From: Pseudomonas bijieensis
GTDB lineage: Bacteria; Pseudomonadota; Gammaproteobacteria; Pseudomonadales; Pseudomonadaceae
Assembly: GCF_013347965.1 (NCBI RefSeq)
Contig: NZ_CP048810.1
Span: 496,001 to 560,000 of the forward strand
Direction: 5' to 3'
DNA length: 64,000 bases
Below are positions 18,604 through 27,664 of the stretch, piece by piece (within the stretch, counting starts at the first letter, position 1; every line of letters begins with the position of its first letter). Below the pieces are notes generated by a model. That model was not told the origin of the DNA, ran no database searches, and saw nothing but the letters and a program-made list of their open reading frames with translations. The position numbers were made by a program, and so were the translations under genes.

Positions 18604-20247
18604 ATGTTGAAGAAAACACACACGGCGCTACTGGGCCTGGCGATGGCGATGGGTCTTGCGACCACGCACGCCGCCGAGCCAAAAAAAGTGGATGTCTTGC
18701 TCATTGGTGGGGGCATCATGAGCTCGACACTCGGCGTCTGGCTCAATGAGCTGGAGCCGGGCTGGACCATGGAAATGGTCGAGCGCCTGGACGGTGTTGC
18801 CGAAGAGAGCTCCAACGGCTGGAACAATGCCGGTACCGGTCACTCCGCGCTGGCCGAGCTGAACTACACGCCGGAAGACAAGAACGGCAAGGTCGATATC
18901 TCCAAGGCCATCGAAATCAACGAAGCCTTCCAGATCTCCCGTCAGTTCTGGTCCTGGCAGGTCAAGAACGGTGTGTTGAAGAACCCGCGTTCGTTCATCA
19001 ACTCCACGCCACACATGAGTTTCCTGTGGGGCGACGAGAACATCGCGTTCCTGAAGAAGCGCTACGAAGCCCTCCAGGCCAGCCCGTTGTTCGCCGGCAT
19101 GCAGTACTCCGAAGATCGCGAGCAGATCAGCAAGTGGGTTCCGCTGATGATGCAAGGGCGTGACCCGAGCCAGAAAGTCGCGGCCACCTGGAGTCCACTG
19201 GGCACCGACGTGAATTTCGGCGAAATCACGCGTCAATTCGCAGCTTATCTGCAAACCAAGCCGAACTTCTCCCTCAAGCTGTCCAGCGAAGTGGAAGACA
19301 TCACCCGCAACGAAGACGGCACCTGGCGCGTTTCCTACAAGAACCTGAAAGACGGTACCGAAACCGAGACCGACGCCAAGTTCGTGTTCATTGGCGCTGG
19401 CGGCGGTGCCTTGCATCTGCTGCAGAAGTCCGACATCCCGGAAGCGCGTGAATACGCAGGTTTCCCGGTGGGTGGTTCGTTCCTGGTCACCGAAAATCCG
19501 ACCGTTGCCCAGTTGCACCTGGCCAAGGCGTACGGCAAGGCTTCGGTCGGCGCACCGCCGATGTCGGTTCCACACCTGGACACCCGAGTGCTGGACGGCA
19601 AGCGCGTGATCCTGTTTGGCCCGTTCGCAACGTTCTCCACCAAGTTCCTGAAGAACGGTTCGTACTTCGACCTGCTGACCAGCACCACCACCCACAACGT
19701 ATGGCCGATGACCAAAGTCGGTATCGAACAGTACCCACTGGTCGAGTACCTGGCCGGCCAGCTGATGCTGTCGGATGAAGACCGTTTCGCCGCCTTGAAG
19801 GAATACTTCCCGGAAGCCAAGCAGGAAGACTGGCGCCTGTGGCAGGCTGGCCAGCGCGTGCAGATCATCAAGCGTGACGAAGAGAAGGGCGGCGTGCTGA
19901 AACTCGGTACCGAAGTGGTCGCTTCCCAGGACGGCAGCATCGCCGGCCTGCTGGGTGCTTCGCCAGGCGCCTCGACCGCTGCGCCGATCATGCTGACCGT
20001 GCTTGAGAAGGTCTTCAAGGACAAGGTCGCCAGCCCGGCCTGGCAGGAAAAACTGCGCCAGATCGTGCCGAGCTACGGCACCAAGCTCAACGATAGCCCT
20101 GAGCGTGTTGCCCAGGAATGGGCCTACACCAGCGAGGTCCTGCAACTGGATCCGCCGCCAGCGATCGGCAAGCCAGGGACCCCTGCGGCACCGGCCAAGC
20201 CGGCTGCTGCCCGCGAAGCCAATCCAGCGGCTGACATGGCGCTGTAA
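18604..20247 (+). CDS. mqo: Malate:quinone oxidoreductase
   Basis: A 547-residue FAD enzyme that oxidises malate to oxaloacetate and reduces membrane quinone, serving the citric acid cycle. The FAD-binding motif is [14 protein letters not shown] and the family signature [20 protein letters not shown] follows. The ATG at 18604 gives an N terminus that looks like a signal peptide ([17 protein letters not shown], then THAAEPKK), and the C terminus has an Ala/Pro-rich tail. Both are additions to the compact cytoplasmic form, so this may be an exported paralogue. A strong terminator follows the stop. Confidence 0.9.
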   Translation: MLKKTHTALLGLAMAMGLATTHAAEPKKVDVLLIGGGIMSSTLGVWLNELEPGWTMEMVERLDGVAEESSNGWNNAGTGHSALAELNYTPEDKNGKVDISKAIEINEAFQISRQFWSWQVKNGVLKNPRSFINSTPHMSFLWGDENIAFLKKRYEALQASPLFAGMQYSEDREQISKWVPLMMQGRDPSQKVAATWSPLGTDVNFGEITRQFAAYLQTKPNFSLKLSSEVEDITRNEDGTWRVSYKNLKDGTETETDAKFVFIGAGGGALHLLQKSDIPEAREYAGFPVGGSFLVTENPTVAQLHLAKAYGKASVGAPPMSVPHLDTRVLDGKRVILFGPFATFSTKFLKNGSYFDLLTSTTTHNVWPMTKVGIEQYPLVEYLAGQLMLSDEDRFAALKEYFPEAKQEDWRLWQAGQRVQIIKRDEEKGGVLKLGTEVVASQDGSIAGLLGASPGASTAAPIMLTVLEKVFKDKVASPAWQEKLRQIVPSYGTKLNDSPERVAQEWAYTSEVLQLDPPPAIGKPGTPAAPAKPAAAREANPAADMAL

Positions 20248-20274
20248 ACCGGACACTGTCTGGTGAGGTACAAG

Positions 20275-20303
20275 AACGCCGCTCATTGAGCGGCGTTTTT
20301 TTT
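20275..20303 (+). terminator. Rho-independent terminator after mqo
   Basis: GCCGCTCATTGAGCGGC forms a clean stem-loop followed by eight T. Confidence 0.9.
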
Positions 20304-20342
20304 GCTCCCATCACAAGCCGCTCGGGCGTATACCGACACCCA

Positions 20343-20428
20343 CTGTGCGGGCTTGCTCGCGAAGACGGCAGCCCATTCAACATCCCCTCCAACTGACCCA
20401 CCGCTTTCGCGAGCAAGCCTGCTCCCAC
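20343..20428. repeat. Palindromic repeat pair, family A (left arm degenerate)
   Basis: The left arm is worn (CTGTGCGGGCTTGCTCGCGAAG); the right arm is intact (TTTCGCGAGCAAGCCTGCTCCCAC). Confidence 0.8.
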
Positions 20429-20475
20429 AGAACGCCTGAGGCGAGCATCAGATCTGAAAACACCCGAGAATCCCT

Positions 20476-20568
20476 GTGGGAGCGAGCCTGCTCGCGAAGA
20501 CGGTAGCCCATTCAACATCCCGCCAACTGACCCAACGCCATCGTGATCGCGAGCAGGCTCGCTCCCAC
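20476..20568. repeat. Palindromic repeat pair, family A
   Basis: GTGGGAGCGAGCCTGCTCGCGAAG with inverted partner ATCGCGAGCAGGCTCGCTCCCAC. Together with the copy at 20343 it occupies most of the gap between mqo and the next operon; the remaining 146 bases before 20715 presumably hold that operon's promoter, though I see no clear consensus. Confidence 0.9.
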
Positions 20569-20714
20569 CAAACCTCACGCTCCATACCCTTCCAAATGAA
20601 GCTTTCATGACAAAAGTTCGGTAGCACATCGCCATTCCCGTCATGCCTGTGTGACGTGTTCGAGGGGACCTTTCAGGTCGTTTGGAGCCGGGGCGCGAAG
20701 CCGGGAGTGAGGCG

Positions 20715-21326
20715 ATGGGGACTATGGAACGTTATTCGAAAGTGGGCATGCAGGAGCTTGACCAGCGGCTGTCGAAGATCGTCGAGGCGGCGCGCAAGCA
20801 GCCGGTCTCGGTGTATCGCTACGGCGCGCCGTGGGTCTGGATCGTTTCCCAGGATGACTGGCAGGGCGCGCTCAAGGAAGTGTCCAGCTACATTCCGCAG
20901 GGCCATTCACTGGTGTTGCTGCGGCCGCAGATCGATGACCTGCTGGATGAGCATCGCGAGGTGCTGCAAGGCCTCAACGCCAGCGCCCAGATGCTGATCG
21001 CGCCGCAAACCGCCATGCACATCCTCCTGCTGCAACTGCTCTATTCCGTGCCCAGCGAGCAGCAACTCTACGAACAACTCAACTACAACCTGCTGTTCCG
21101 CTGGTTCGTCGGCCTGGACCTGAACCAGAAGGTCTGGAGCTTCAACGTCCTGAGCAAAGACCTCGCCACGCTGCTGGGCGACGCGCGGGCGGTGCGGCTC
21201 ATCCAGAAAATCATTGGTGAAGTGTTCTGTGGCGCCTTGCTGCAAATGCCGGAGTTCTCCTTGAATTTCGCGCTGCTGCATACCTGGCTGGCCCGGCATG
21301 CCACGACATCGACCGCTAGCAATTGA
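20715..21326 (+). CDS. Phd/YefM-like protein fused to IS5-type transposase N-terminal domain (PhdA-like)
   Basis: A 203-residue cytoplasmic protein with two parts. Residues 1-55 resemble antitoxin DNA-binding domains of the Phd/YefM fold (MERYSKVGMQELDQRLSKIV, then YGAPWVWIVSQDDW). Residues 115-160 match the N-terminal domain of IS5-family transposases (YEQLNYNLLFRWFVGL, VWSFNVLSKD), but the catalytic DDE region is absent. There is no toxin gene or inverted repeat beside it. From memory, P. aeruginosa PA0691 (phdA, prevent-host-death) has this form and position. The start at 20715 follows GGGAGTGAGGCG. It precedes and probably regulates or belongs to the TpsB operon, whose GTG start lies 26 bases after its stop. 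Confidence 0.7.
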   Translation: MGTMERYSKVGMQELDQRLSKIVEAARKQPVSVYRYGAPWVWIVSQDDWQGALKEVSSYIPQGHSLVLLRPQIDDLLDEHREVLQGLNASAQMLIAPQTAMHILLLQLLYSVPSEQQLYEQLNYNLLFRWFVGLDLNQKVWSFNVLSKDLATLLGDARAVRLIQKIIGEVFCGALLQMPEFSLNFALLHTWLARHATTSTASN

Positions 21327-21352
21327 GCCGTACTTTGAATTCAGGGGGTGGT

Positions 21353-22957
21353 GTGGAGCATTTCTTCAAATCGCGGCCGGCGCTGTGGGGCTGGCTGCTG
21401 TTGGCGGCCGGGGGGCCGTCGGCATTCGCCGCAGAAGGAGGGCAGGGGGCCGAAGCGGCGCCGGTTCGCCTGGTGGACGTGAACGAGTATTTCGTGCGTG
21501 GCAACACCGTGCTTGATGCCCGGGCCATCGAAGAAGCGGTGTATCCGTTCCTCGGCCCGCAAAGGGCCTTGAGCGACATCGAAGGCGCCCGGGAAGCGCT
21601 GCAAAAGGCCTATCAGGCGCGCGGTTACCAATCGGTGTTCGTCGAGTTGCCGGAGCAGAAGGTCGAAGACGGCATCGTCTACCTGCAAGTCAGCGAAACC
21701 AAGGTCGGTCGGGTGCGCGTGGTGGGGGCCAAGCACTATTCGCCCGTGGAAATTCGTGACGACGTGCCGGCGCTCAAGGAAGGCGAGGTACCGGATTTCG
21801 CCCAGGTCCAGGCGGAACTGGCGCAGTTGAACAAGACCCCGGGGCGCCAGGTCATGCCGCTGGTACGCGAAGGCCAGCGCCCCGGAACCATGGACGTCGA
21901 TTTGCAGGTCGAAGACCAGAACCCCTGGCAAGCCAGCCTGGGGCTGAACAACGACTACAGCGCCGACACCGAAAAACTGCGTACGGTCGCGAGCCTGGGC
22001 TACAACAACCTCTGGCAATTGGGCCACAGCGTTTCGCTGACTTTCTTTACCGCCCCCCAGGACACCGAAAACGCCAAGGTCTGGTCGGGTTCCTACACCG
22101 CGCCGCTGAGCGAACGCTGGAGCGTGCAGTTCTCGGGTTACCAATCCGACAGCAACGTGGCGACCGTCGGCGGCAGCAACGTGTTGGGCAAAGGGCATTC
22201 CTACGGGGTGTCGGCGATCTACAGCCTGCCGTCCAGCGGGGCATGGGCCAACAGTTTTTCGGTCGGGGTGGACTTCAAGGATTTCGACGAGGAGCTCAAC
22301 CTCGGCGGTGCCAGCGACAAGGCACCGCTCAAGTACGCGCCATTCACCTTTGCCTACAACGGCTTTCGCTACACCGAAAACAGCCAGTTGGGCCTCGGCC
22401 TGAGCCTGGTGGCGGGTACGCGTAGCCTTCTGGGCTATGGCAGCACCGACGAAGAATTCGACTACAAGCGCTATCGCGCCAGCCCCTCCTTCGCCGTGCT
22501 CAAGGGCGACGGTAATTACACCTTCACCTTCGCCAATGATTGGCAAACCGCCTCCAAGGCCGCTTTCCAACTGGCCTCCGGGCCGCTGGTTTCCAACGAA
22601 CAATTCTCCGCCGGCGGCGCCACCTCGGTACGCGGCTATCTGGCTGCCGAGCGCACCGGGGACGACGGCTACTTGCTGTCCCAGGAGCTGCGCACTCCGT
22701 CGCTGGCCAAGTTTCTCGGCAGCTATGTCCAGGAGTGGCGCTTCTATGCCTTCGCCGAAGGCGCGCAGTTGTACCTGCGCGACGAACTGCCCGATCAGGA
22801 AGCCGATTACAGCCTCGCCAGCGTCGGCCTCGGCACCCGCGCGAGCCTGAGCAAATGGCTGTCCGGCAGCCTCGACTGGGGCTATCCGCTGCTCGAAGGG
22901 CCGAACACCTCGAAACAGGAATCGCGCCTGCACTTCAACCTGCAAGCGACGTTTTGA
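21353..22957 (+). CDS. TpsB/FhaC/ShlB-family outer-membrane transporter
   Basis: A 534-residue two-partner-secretion type channel. The GTG at 21353 is preferred because AGGGGG lies four bases upstream and a signal peptide follows directly (ending PSAFAAEGG). Two POTRA-type domains occupy residues 25-190 (VNEYFVRGNTVLDARAIEEA, then VGRVRVVGAKHYSPVEIR). A 16-strand barrel follows, with the conserved loop-6 motif VRGY in SAGGATSVRGYLAAE and a C-terminal aromatic residue (LQATF). Such proteins secrete a large TpsA partner with a TPS signal. No TpsA gene is adjacent, so its client is encoded elsewhere or is of another kind. Confidence 0.88.
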   Translation: MEHFFKSRPALWGWLLLAAGGPSAFAAEGGQGAEAAPVRLVDVNEYFVRGNTVLDARAIEEAVYPFLGPQRALSDIEGAREALQKAYQARGYQSVFVELPEQKVEDGIVYLQVSETKVGRVRVVGAKHYSPVEIRDDVPALKEGEVPDFAQVQAELAQLNKTPGRQVMPLVREGQRPGTMDVDLQVEDQNPWQASLGLNNDYSADTEKLRTVASLGYNNLWQLGHSVSLTFFTAPQDTENAKVWSGSYTAPLSERWSVQFSGYQSDSNVATVGGSNVLGKGHSYGVSAIYSLPSSGAWANSFSVGVDFKDFDEELNLGGASDKAPLKYAPFTFAYNGFRYTENSQLGLGLSLVAGTRSLLGYGSTDEEFDYKRYRASPSFAVLKGDGNYTFTFANDWQTASKAAFQLASGPLVSNEQFSAGGATSVRGYLAAERTGDDGYLLSQELRTPSLAKFLGSYVQEWRFYAFAEGAQLYLRDELPDQEADYSLASVGLGTRASLSKWLSGSLDWGYPLLEGPNTSKQESRLHFNLQATF

Positions 22958-22974
22958 ACCCAGGAGTCATGTCC

Positions 22975-24774
22975 ATGCAACGCTTACTGTTATCCCTGTT
23001 TATCTGCCTGGGGCTGGTGCTTCCGGCGACCGCCAACGCCTGGTGGCAGGACGACTGGCACTATCGCAAACAGATTTCGGTGGACACCACGCCCCAGGGC
23101 GCCGCCATCGCCCAGGCCCTGGGACGCACCGCGTTGCTGGTGCGCCTGCACACCGGCAACTTCACCTTCGACGGCGTCAAGGACGACGGCTCGGACCTGC
23201 GCTTCGTCAGTGCCGACGACAAGACCGTGCTCAACCACCAGATTGAAAGCTTCGATCCGCTGATGGGCATGGCGCTGATCTGGGTCGATGTGCCGAGCGT
23301 GGAGGGCGGTCAGCGTCAGGACCTGTGGATGTATTACGGCAACCAGAAGGCGCCGGCCACCGGCAGCGGCCAGTTGACCTTCGACCCGGATTACACCGCG
23401 CTGTACCACTTCGACGGCGCCACCGGCGTACCGCCCAAGGACACCACGGCCTATGGCAACAATGCCCAGGGCGCGACCGGCACCAGCATCGACGGCGTGA
23501 TCGGGCATGCCTTGCAGTTCAACGGCCAGCCGCTGCTGTTGCCCGCCAGCCCTTCGTTGCAACACAGTGCCGGCGCGGCATTCACCTTCAGCACCTGGCT
23601 GCGCCAGGACCAGGCCAGCGGCGAGCAGATCGTCCTGGCCCGTCGCGAAGCCGCCACCAGTCTGTTGGTGGGCGTAAACCAGGGTGTGCCGTTCGTGGCG
23701 ATCAATGACCAGCGCGCGGTCTCGACCCAACCGCTGAATCCCGGCCAATGGCAGCACTTGGCGTTGACCGCCTCGGGCGACCGGGTCGTGCTGTATGTCA
23801 ATGGACGTGAAGCCGCCAGCCTGGCGCTGGCGATGCCGGCGTTCAATGCGCCGATTGCCTTGGGTGCTGACGTTTCCGCCGGTGCTTTCGCGCCTTTCAG
23901 CGGGGCCATGGACGAAGCGCGGTTGTCCAAGGTCGCCCGCCCGGCGCCGTTGCTATTGGCCGACGCCAATGCCCAGGGCGCCGAATCGAAACTGGTGGCC
24001 TACGGGGTCGATGAAGAACAGTCCGGCTTCGGTTTCGGCAGCCTGGGTTTCCTGCTCAAGGCCGTGCCGCTGGACGCTTGGGTGATCATTGGAGTGCTGG
24101 TGCTGATGATGTTCCAGTCGTGGATCATCATGATCCGCAAGAACCGCATGGTCAGCCGTCTCAGCGCGGCCAACGAAGCGTTTCGCGAGCAGTTCGCCAG
24201 GATCGGCACGCGCCTGGAAATGTTCGCCGACGACCAGGACCTCGCCCAGCGCCTGCAACACTCGTCGCTGTGGCGCCTGTACCTGGTGGCCGTCAAGGAA
24301 ATCCGCACCCGTCGTGAGCAGGGCGCTGATACCTCGTCGGTGTCCGCCGCCACCATCGAGGCGATCCGCTGCTCCATGGACGGCGTGCGCACCCGGGAAA
24401 ACCAGCAACTGAGTTCGAAGCTCTCGACCCTGTCCAACGCCATTGCCGGCGGCCCCTACATTGGTCTGCTCGGCACGGTATTGGGGATCATGGTGGTATT
24501 CCTCGGCACGGCGATGGCCGGTGACGTCAACATCAACGCCATTGCCCCGGGCATGGCCGCAGCCTTGCTCGCTACCGCCATGGGCCTGTTCGTCGCGATT
24601 CCTGCGCTGTTTGGCTACAACCGCCTGATCACCCGCAACAAGGAAGTCAGCGCCGACATGCGGGTTTTCGTCGACGAGTTCATCACGCGCCTGGCGGAAA
24701 TGCACGGCGAAGGCCAGTCCGGTGAAGCGGCGCAGCGCCGCAACCATCACGCCCAATCGTCCGTACCGGCCTGA
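22975..24774 (+). CDS. DUF2341-LamG-ExbB/TolQ fusion protein
   Basis: A 599-residue inner-membrane protein with a large periplasmic extension. After a signal sequence (ending TANAWWQDD) come a DUF2341-like domain (about 45-125, WMYYGNQKA at its end), a LamG/concanavalin-like domain (about 150-320, FTFSTWLRQDQ and VVLYVNGREAA), a transmembrane helix at 365-386 and an ExbB/TolQ proton-channel domain (about 480-590, GPYIGLLGTVLGIMVVF). The ATG at 22975 has AGGAG eight bases upstream; ATG 22969 is too close. Fusing a carbohydrate-binding-like sensor to the motor subunit suggests that periplasmic binding gates or localises the proton channel. It pairs with the ExbD that follows. Confidence 0.88.
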   Translation: MQRLLLSLFICLGLVLPATANAWWQDDWHYRKQISVDTTPQGAAIAQALGRTALLVRLHTGNFTFDGVKDDGSDLRFVSADDKTVLNHQIESFDPLMGMALIWVDVPSVEGGQRQDLWMYYGNQKAPATGSGQLTFDPDYTALYHFDGATGVPPKDTTAYGNNAQGATGTSIDGVIGHALQFNGQPLLLPASPSLQHSAGAAFTFSTWLRQDQASGEQIVLARREAATSLLVGVNQGVPFVAINDQRAVSTQPLNPGQWQHLALTASGDRVVLYVNGREAASLALAMPAFNAPIALGADVSAGAFAPFSGAMDEARLSKVARPAPLLLADANAQGAESKLVAYGVDEEQSGFGFGSLGFLLKAVPLDAWVIIGVLVLMMFQSWIIMIRKNRMVSRLSAANEAFREQFARIGTRLEMFADDQDLAQRLQHSSLWRLYLVAVKEIRTRREQGADTSSVSAATIEAIRCSMDGVRTRENQQLSSKLSTLSNAIAGGPYIGLLGTVLGIMVVFLGTAMAGDVNINAIAPGMAAALLATAMGLFVAIPALFGYNRLITRNKEVSADMRVFVDEFITRLAEMHGEGQSGEAAQRRNHHAQSSVPA

Positions 24775-24784
24775 GGAAATCGCC

Positions 24785-25210
24785 ATGGCTAGCGTAAACG
24801 CTTCACACGATGACGACGATGACGCGGCGGTCGACAGCATCAACATCACGCCGCTGGTGGACGTGCTCATGGTGGTGCTGGTGATGTTCATCCTCACCGC
24901 CACGGCCCAGGTGTCGGGGATCCAGATCAACCTGCCCAAGGCCAGCGCCTCGGTGTCGTTGTCCGAGGCCAAGACCAAGGCGATTTCGGTGAACGATGGC
25001 GGGCAGGTGTTCCTCGATGCCTATCCGGTGACCCTGGCCGAGCTGGAAGAGCGCCTGCGCATCGAGAAGGCGCAGAGCCCGGACTTTCCGGTGATCGTGC
25101 GCGGCGACGCCACGGTGCAGTACCAGAAAGTCATCGAAGTGCTGGATCTGTTGCGGCGTCTGGAACTGTCCCAGGTCGGTCTCGTCACCGGCAAACCGAG
25201 CCAGGGCTGA
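24785..25210 (+). CDS. exbD: ExbD/TolR-family proton-channel subunit
   Basis: A 141-residue protein with an acidic N terminus (SHDDDDDAAVDS), one transmembrane helix (INITPLVDVLMVVLVMFILTA) carrying the conserved aspartate needed for proton movement, and a periplasmic domain ending near VGLVTGKPSQG. It would form the motor with the upstream ExbB fusion and energise the TonB that follows. The start at 24785 follows GAGGAAATCGCC; the gene is ten bases after its neighbour. Confidence 0.92.
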   Translation: MASVNASHDDDDDAAVDSINITPLVDVLMVVLVMFILTATAQVSGIQINLPKASASVSLSEAKTKAISVNDGGQVFLDAYPVTLAELEERLRIEKAQSPDFPVIVRGDATVQYQKVIEVLDLLRRLELSQVGLVTGKPSQG

Positions 25211-25212
25211 TC

Positions 25213-25917
25213 ATGACCGCCAGACTTCCCATCGATCCGCCTCCCGTGAAGCCCTCGCCGTTGCGCCTGCTCAAGTGGGCCGCCGGCCTGCTGCTCGGCG
25301 CCGTGGCGGCCTGGCTGCTGTGGCAGTGGGCCAACGACATGAGTGGCGTGCGCCGCGAAGCACCGAAGGTGCCGACCATCATCCCGCTGCCGCCTCCGCC
25401 CCCACCACCGCCGGAGAAACCCAAGGAGCCGGAGCCCCAGGTCGAGGAAAAGGTGGTCGAGCCAGAGCCGACCCCGGAACCCGAAGAGGTCAAGCCCGAG
25501 GAAGAGGCGCCGCCATCGCCGGTCGATGACCTGGCGAACCCGATGCAAATGGACGGCGATGCCCAGTCCGGCAACGACGCCTTCAACATCGGCGCCGGCA
25601 AGGGCGGCGGCATGGCCGGGGCAGGGGGCGGACGCCTGGGCAATGGCACCTACAGCCAGTTTTTGGCGTTCACCTTCCAGCGCTTGCTGCGAGAAAACCC
25701 CGACCTGCGCAGCCTGGCGTTCTCGCTGCAGGCCGATGTCTGGCTCAGTGCCGCGGGCGAAATCACCCGGGTCGAGCTGGTCAAGTCCAGCGGCAACCCG
25801 CAAGTCGATGAACAGGTGATTTCCGCGCTGCGTGCGGCGCCCCATTTGAGTGAACGGCCACCGGCCTCCCTGACTTTGCCCGTGCGCCTGTCCTTGCAAG
25901 GGCGCCGACCGGGTTAA
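25213..25917 (+). CDS. tonB: TonB-family energy transducer
   Basis: A 234-residue protein starting two bases after exbD. A cytoplasmic start and a transmembrane helix at about 20-36 (GLLLGAVAAWLLWQWA) are followed by a proline run (PLPPPPPPPPEKPKEPEP), a Glu/Pro-rich spacer, a Gly-rich linker (GAGKGGGMAGAGGG) and a C-terminal TonB domain (about 140-234). It links the ExbB-ExbD motor to an outer-membrane partner. The nearby outer-membrane proteins are a TpsB channel and a porin, neither a classical TonB-dependent receptor with a plug, so the partner is uncertain. Confidence 0.9.
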   Translation: MTARLPIDPPPVKPSPLRLLKWAAGLLLGAVAAWLLWQWANDMSGVRREAPKVPTIIPLPPPPPPPPEKPKEPEPQVEEKVVEPEPTPEPEEVKPEEEAPPSPVDDLANPMQMDGDAQSGNDAFNIGAGKGGGMAGAGGGRLGNGTYSQFLAFTFQRLLRENPDLRSLAFSLQADVWLSAAGEITRVELVKSSGNPQVDEQVISALRAAPHLSERPPASLTLPVRLSLQGRRPG

Positions 25918-25957
25918 TCGAATTTTTAGAAAGTTTGCCAACAGGAGTTGTGTGCAG

Positions 25958-27649
25958 ATGATTTCCAATGTGAATCGATTGTCGTGGGCGATCGGCCTGG
26001 TGGTCCTGAGCCTGGCCGGGCACGCGGTCGCCGCCCCGGCGCCTTCGGAAAACGCCACGATCAATCTGATCCGCCTGCTGGTGCAGCAGGGCGTGTTGAA
26101 GCAGGACCAGGCCGATGGCTTGATCGCCCAGGCCGAACGCGAAGCCGTGCAGGCCCGCCAGGCGGCCACGGCGGTTGCCGCAGCGCCGGCCGGTGCGCCA
26201 GGGGACGTGCGGGTGCAATACGTGCCGAACATTGTGCGTGAGCAGATCCGCGACCAGGTCAAGGCCGAAGTCATGGCCACTGCCAAGCAGGAAAACTGGG
26301 CCCAGCCCAACACCTTCCCGGATTGGGTTTCGCGTATCAGCTTCGATGGCGATATTCGCCTGCGGGATGAGTCGCGCTATTACTCGGGTACCAATAGCAA
26401 CGAAATCGTCGACTTCGCCCGGCTCAATGATAAAGGCCCCTACGACGTCAACCCCAACAGCAGCTCCAGCCTGCCGCCGTTGCTCAACACCCGCGAAGAC
26501 CGGGAAAACCTGTTCCGCCTGCGCGCACGCCTGGGCATGAAGGCCGTGATCGCCCCGCAATGGACCGCGGGCATTCGCATCGGCACCGGCTCGGACAACA
26601 ACCCGGTGTCCACCACCCAGGCCCTCGGTGGCGGTTTCGGCAAGAAAGACATCTGGCTCGACCAGGGCTACCTGACCTGGAAGCCATCGGACGAACTGAC
26701 CCTGACCGGCGGGCGTTTCGCCAACCCGTTTTTCTCCACCGACCTGTTGTATTCCGGTGACCTGAACTTCGATGGCGTGGCGGCGAATTTCAACCACAAG
26801 CTCAATCAGGACTGGGGCGTCTTCGGCACCGTCGGCGCGTTCCCGGTGGAGTACACCAACGACACCAGCACCAGCAACGGCAGCGACAAGGAAGAGAGCG
26901 ATAACAAGTGGTTGTACGGTGCGCAACTGGGGGCCAACTGGGCGATCAACGACAGCAACCGGATCAAGGGGGCCTTGGCCTATTACCGCTTCGATGACAT
27001 CGAAGGCCAGCGCTCTTCGCCGTGCCAGCCTTGGGCCGGTGATCCAGGCTGCGACAGCGACGGATCGCGGGTGGCGTTCATGCAGAAGGGCAACACCGTG
27101 TTCCTGCTACGCGACATCACGCCCAACCCCCTCAATCCTTCCACCACGCCGCAGCCGCAATACGTCGGCCTGGCCTCGGAATTCAACCTGCTGGACCTGA
27201 ACCTTGCCTGGGACACCGATCTGCCCGAAGACCTGAAGCTGCGCAGCCAGGCCCACTACGTCCACAACCTGGGCTATGACGAGGGCGAGATGCGCAAGCG
27301 CTCCGCCGGGCAGTTCGCCAACAACCTGGACAGTGATGGCGAGGTGGAAAGCGGCGCCAACGCCTGGATGCTCCAGTTCACTCTCGGCAACTCGCTGGAA
27401 CTCAAGCGCGAGGGCGACTGGAACCTGTTCGCTGGCTACAAGTACATCCAACCGGACGCCTTGCCGGACGGTTTCAACGATTCGTCATTCCATCTGGGTG
27501 GCACCAACGCCAAGGGTTATTTCCTGGGCGGCAACTATGGCCTGGCGAGCAACGTCTTCGCCACCGGTCGCTGGTTGAGTTCCGAAGCGGTGTACGGCGC
27601 GCCGTACGACATCGATGTCTTGCAGCTTGAAATCAACACGCGCTTCTAA
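25958..27649 (+). CDS. Putative outer-membrane porin
   Basis: A 563-residue exported protein. ATG 25958 and GTG 25952 are both possible; AGGAG lies at 25943-25947. A signal peptide ends VAAPAPS, then a short coiled helix (LIRLLVQQGVLKQDQADGLI) and an Ala-rich linker precede the barrel. Alternating amphipathic strands with aromatic ends run to LEINTRF, ending in phenylalanine as barrel proteins do. It matches the putative-porin type of Pseudomonas (Porin_5-like). The N-terminal helix resembles periplasmic trimerisation segments. It is in the same operon, 40 bases after tonB. Confidence 0.82.
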   Translation: MISNVNRLSWAIGLVVLSLAGHAVAAPAPSENATINLIRLLVQQGVLKQDQADGLIAQAEREAVQARQAATAVAAAPAGAPGDVRVQYVPNIVREQIRDQVKAEVMATAKQENWAQPNTFPDWVSRISFDGDIRLRDESRYYSGTNSNEIVDFARLNDKGPYDVNPNSSSSLPPLLNTREDRENLFRLRARLGMKAVIAPQWTAGIRIGTGSDNNPVSTTQALGGGFGKKDIWLDQGYLTWKPSDELTLTGGRFANPFFSTDLLYSGDLNFDGVAANFNHKLNQDWGVFGTVGAFPVEYTNDTSTSNGSDKEESDNKWLYGAQLGANWAINDSNRIKGALAYYRFDDIEGQRSSPCQPWAGDPGCDSDGSRVAFMQKGNTVFLLRDITPNPLNPSTTPQPQYVGLASEFNLLDLNLAWDTDLPEDLKLRSQAHYVHNLGYDEGEMRKRSAGQFANNLDSDGEVESGANAWMLQFTLGNSLELKREGDWNLFAGYKYIQPDALPDGFNDSSFHLGGTNAKGYFLGGNYGLASNVFATGRWLSSEAVYGAPYDIDVLQLEINTRF

Positions 27650-27664
27650 GCGCAGGGAGGCCTC

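Noticed and set aside
20341..20580. Regular repeats that might be a CRISPR array
   Set aside because: They are inverted pairs of palindromic units, not evenly spaced direct repeats with unique spacers, and no cas genes are present.
20569..20714. A Pho box before the PhdA-like gene
   Set aside because: I looked because the related P. aeruginosa locus responds to phosphate, but no two CTGTCAT-type half-sites at the right spacing are present.
20715..21326. An active IS5 insertion sequence or a toxin-antitoxin pair
   Set aside because: No DDE catalytic region, no inverted ends and no neighbouring toxin gene; the frame is a complete conserved-looking protein.
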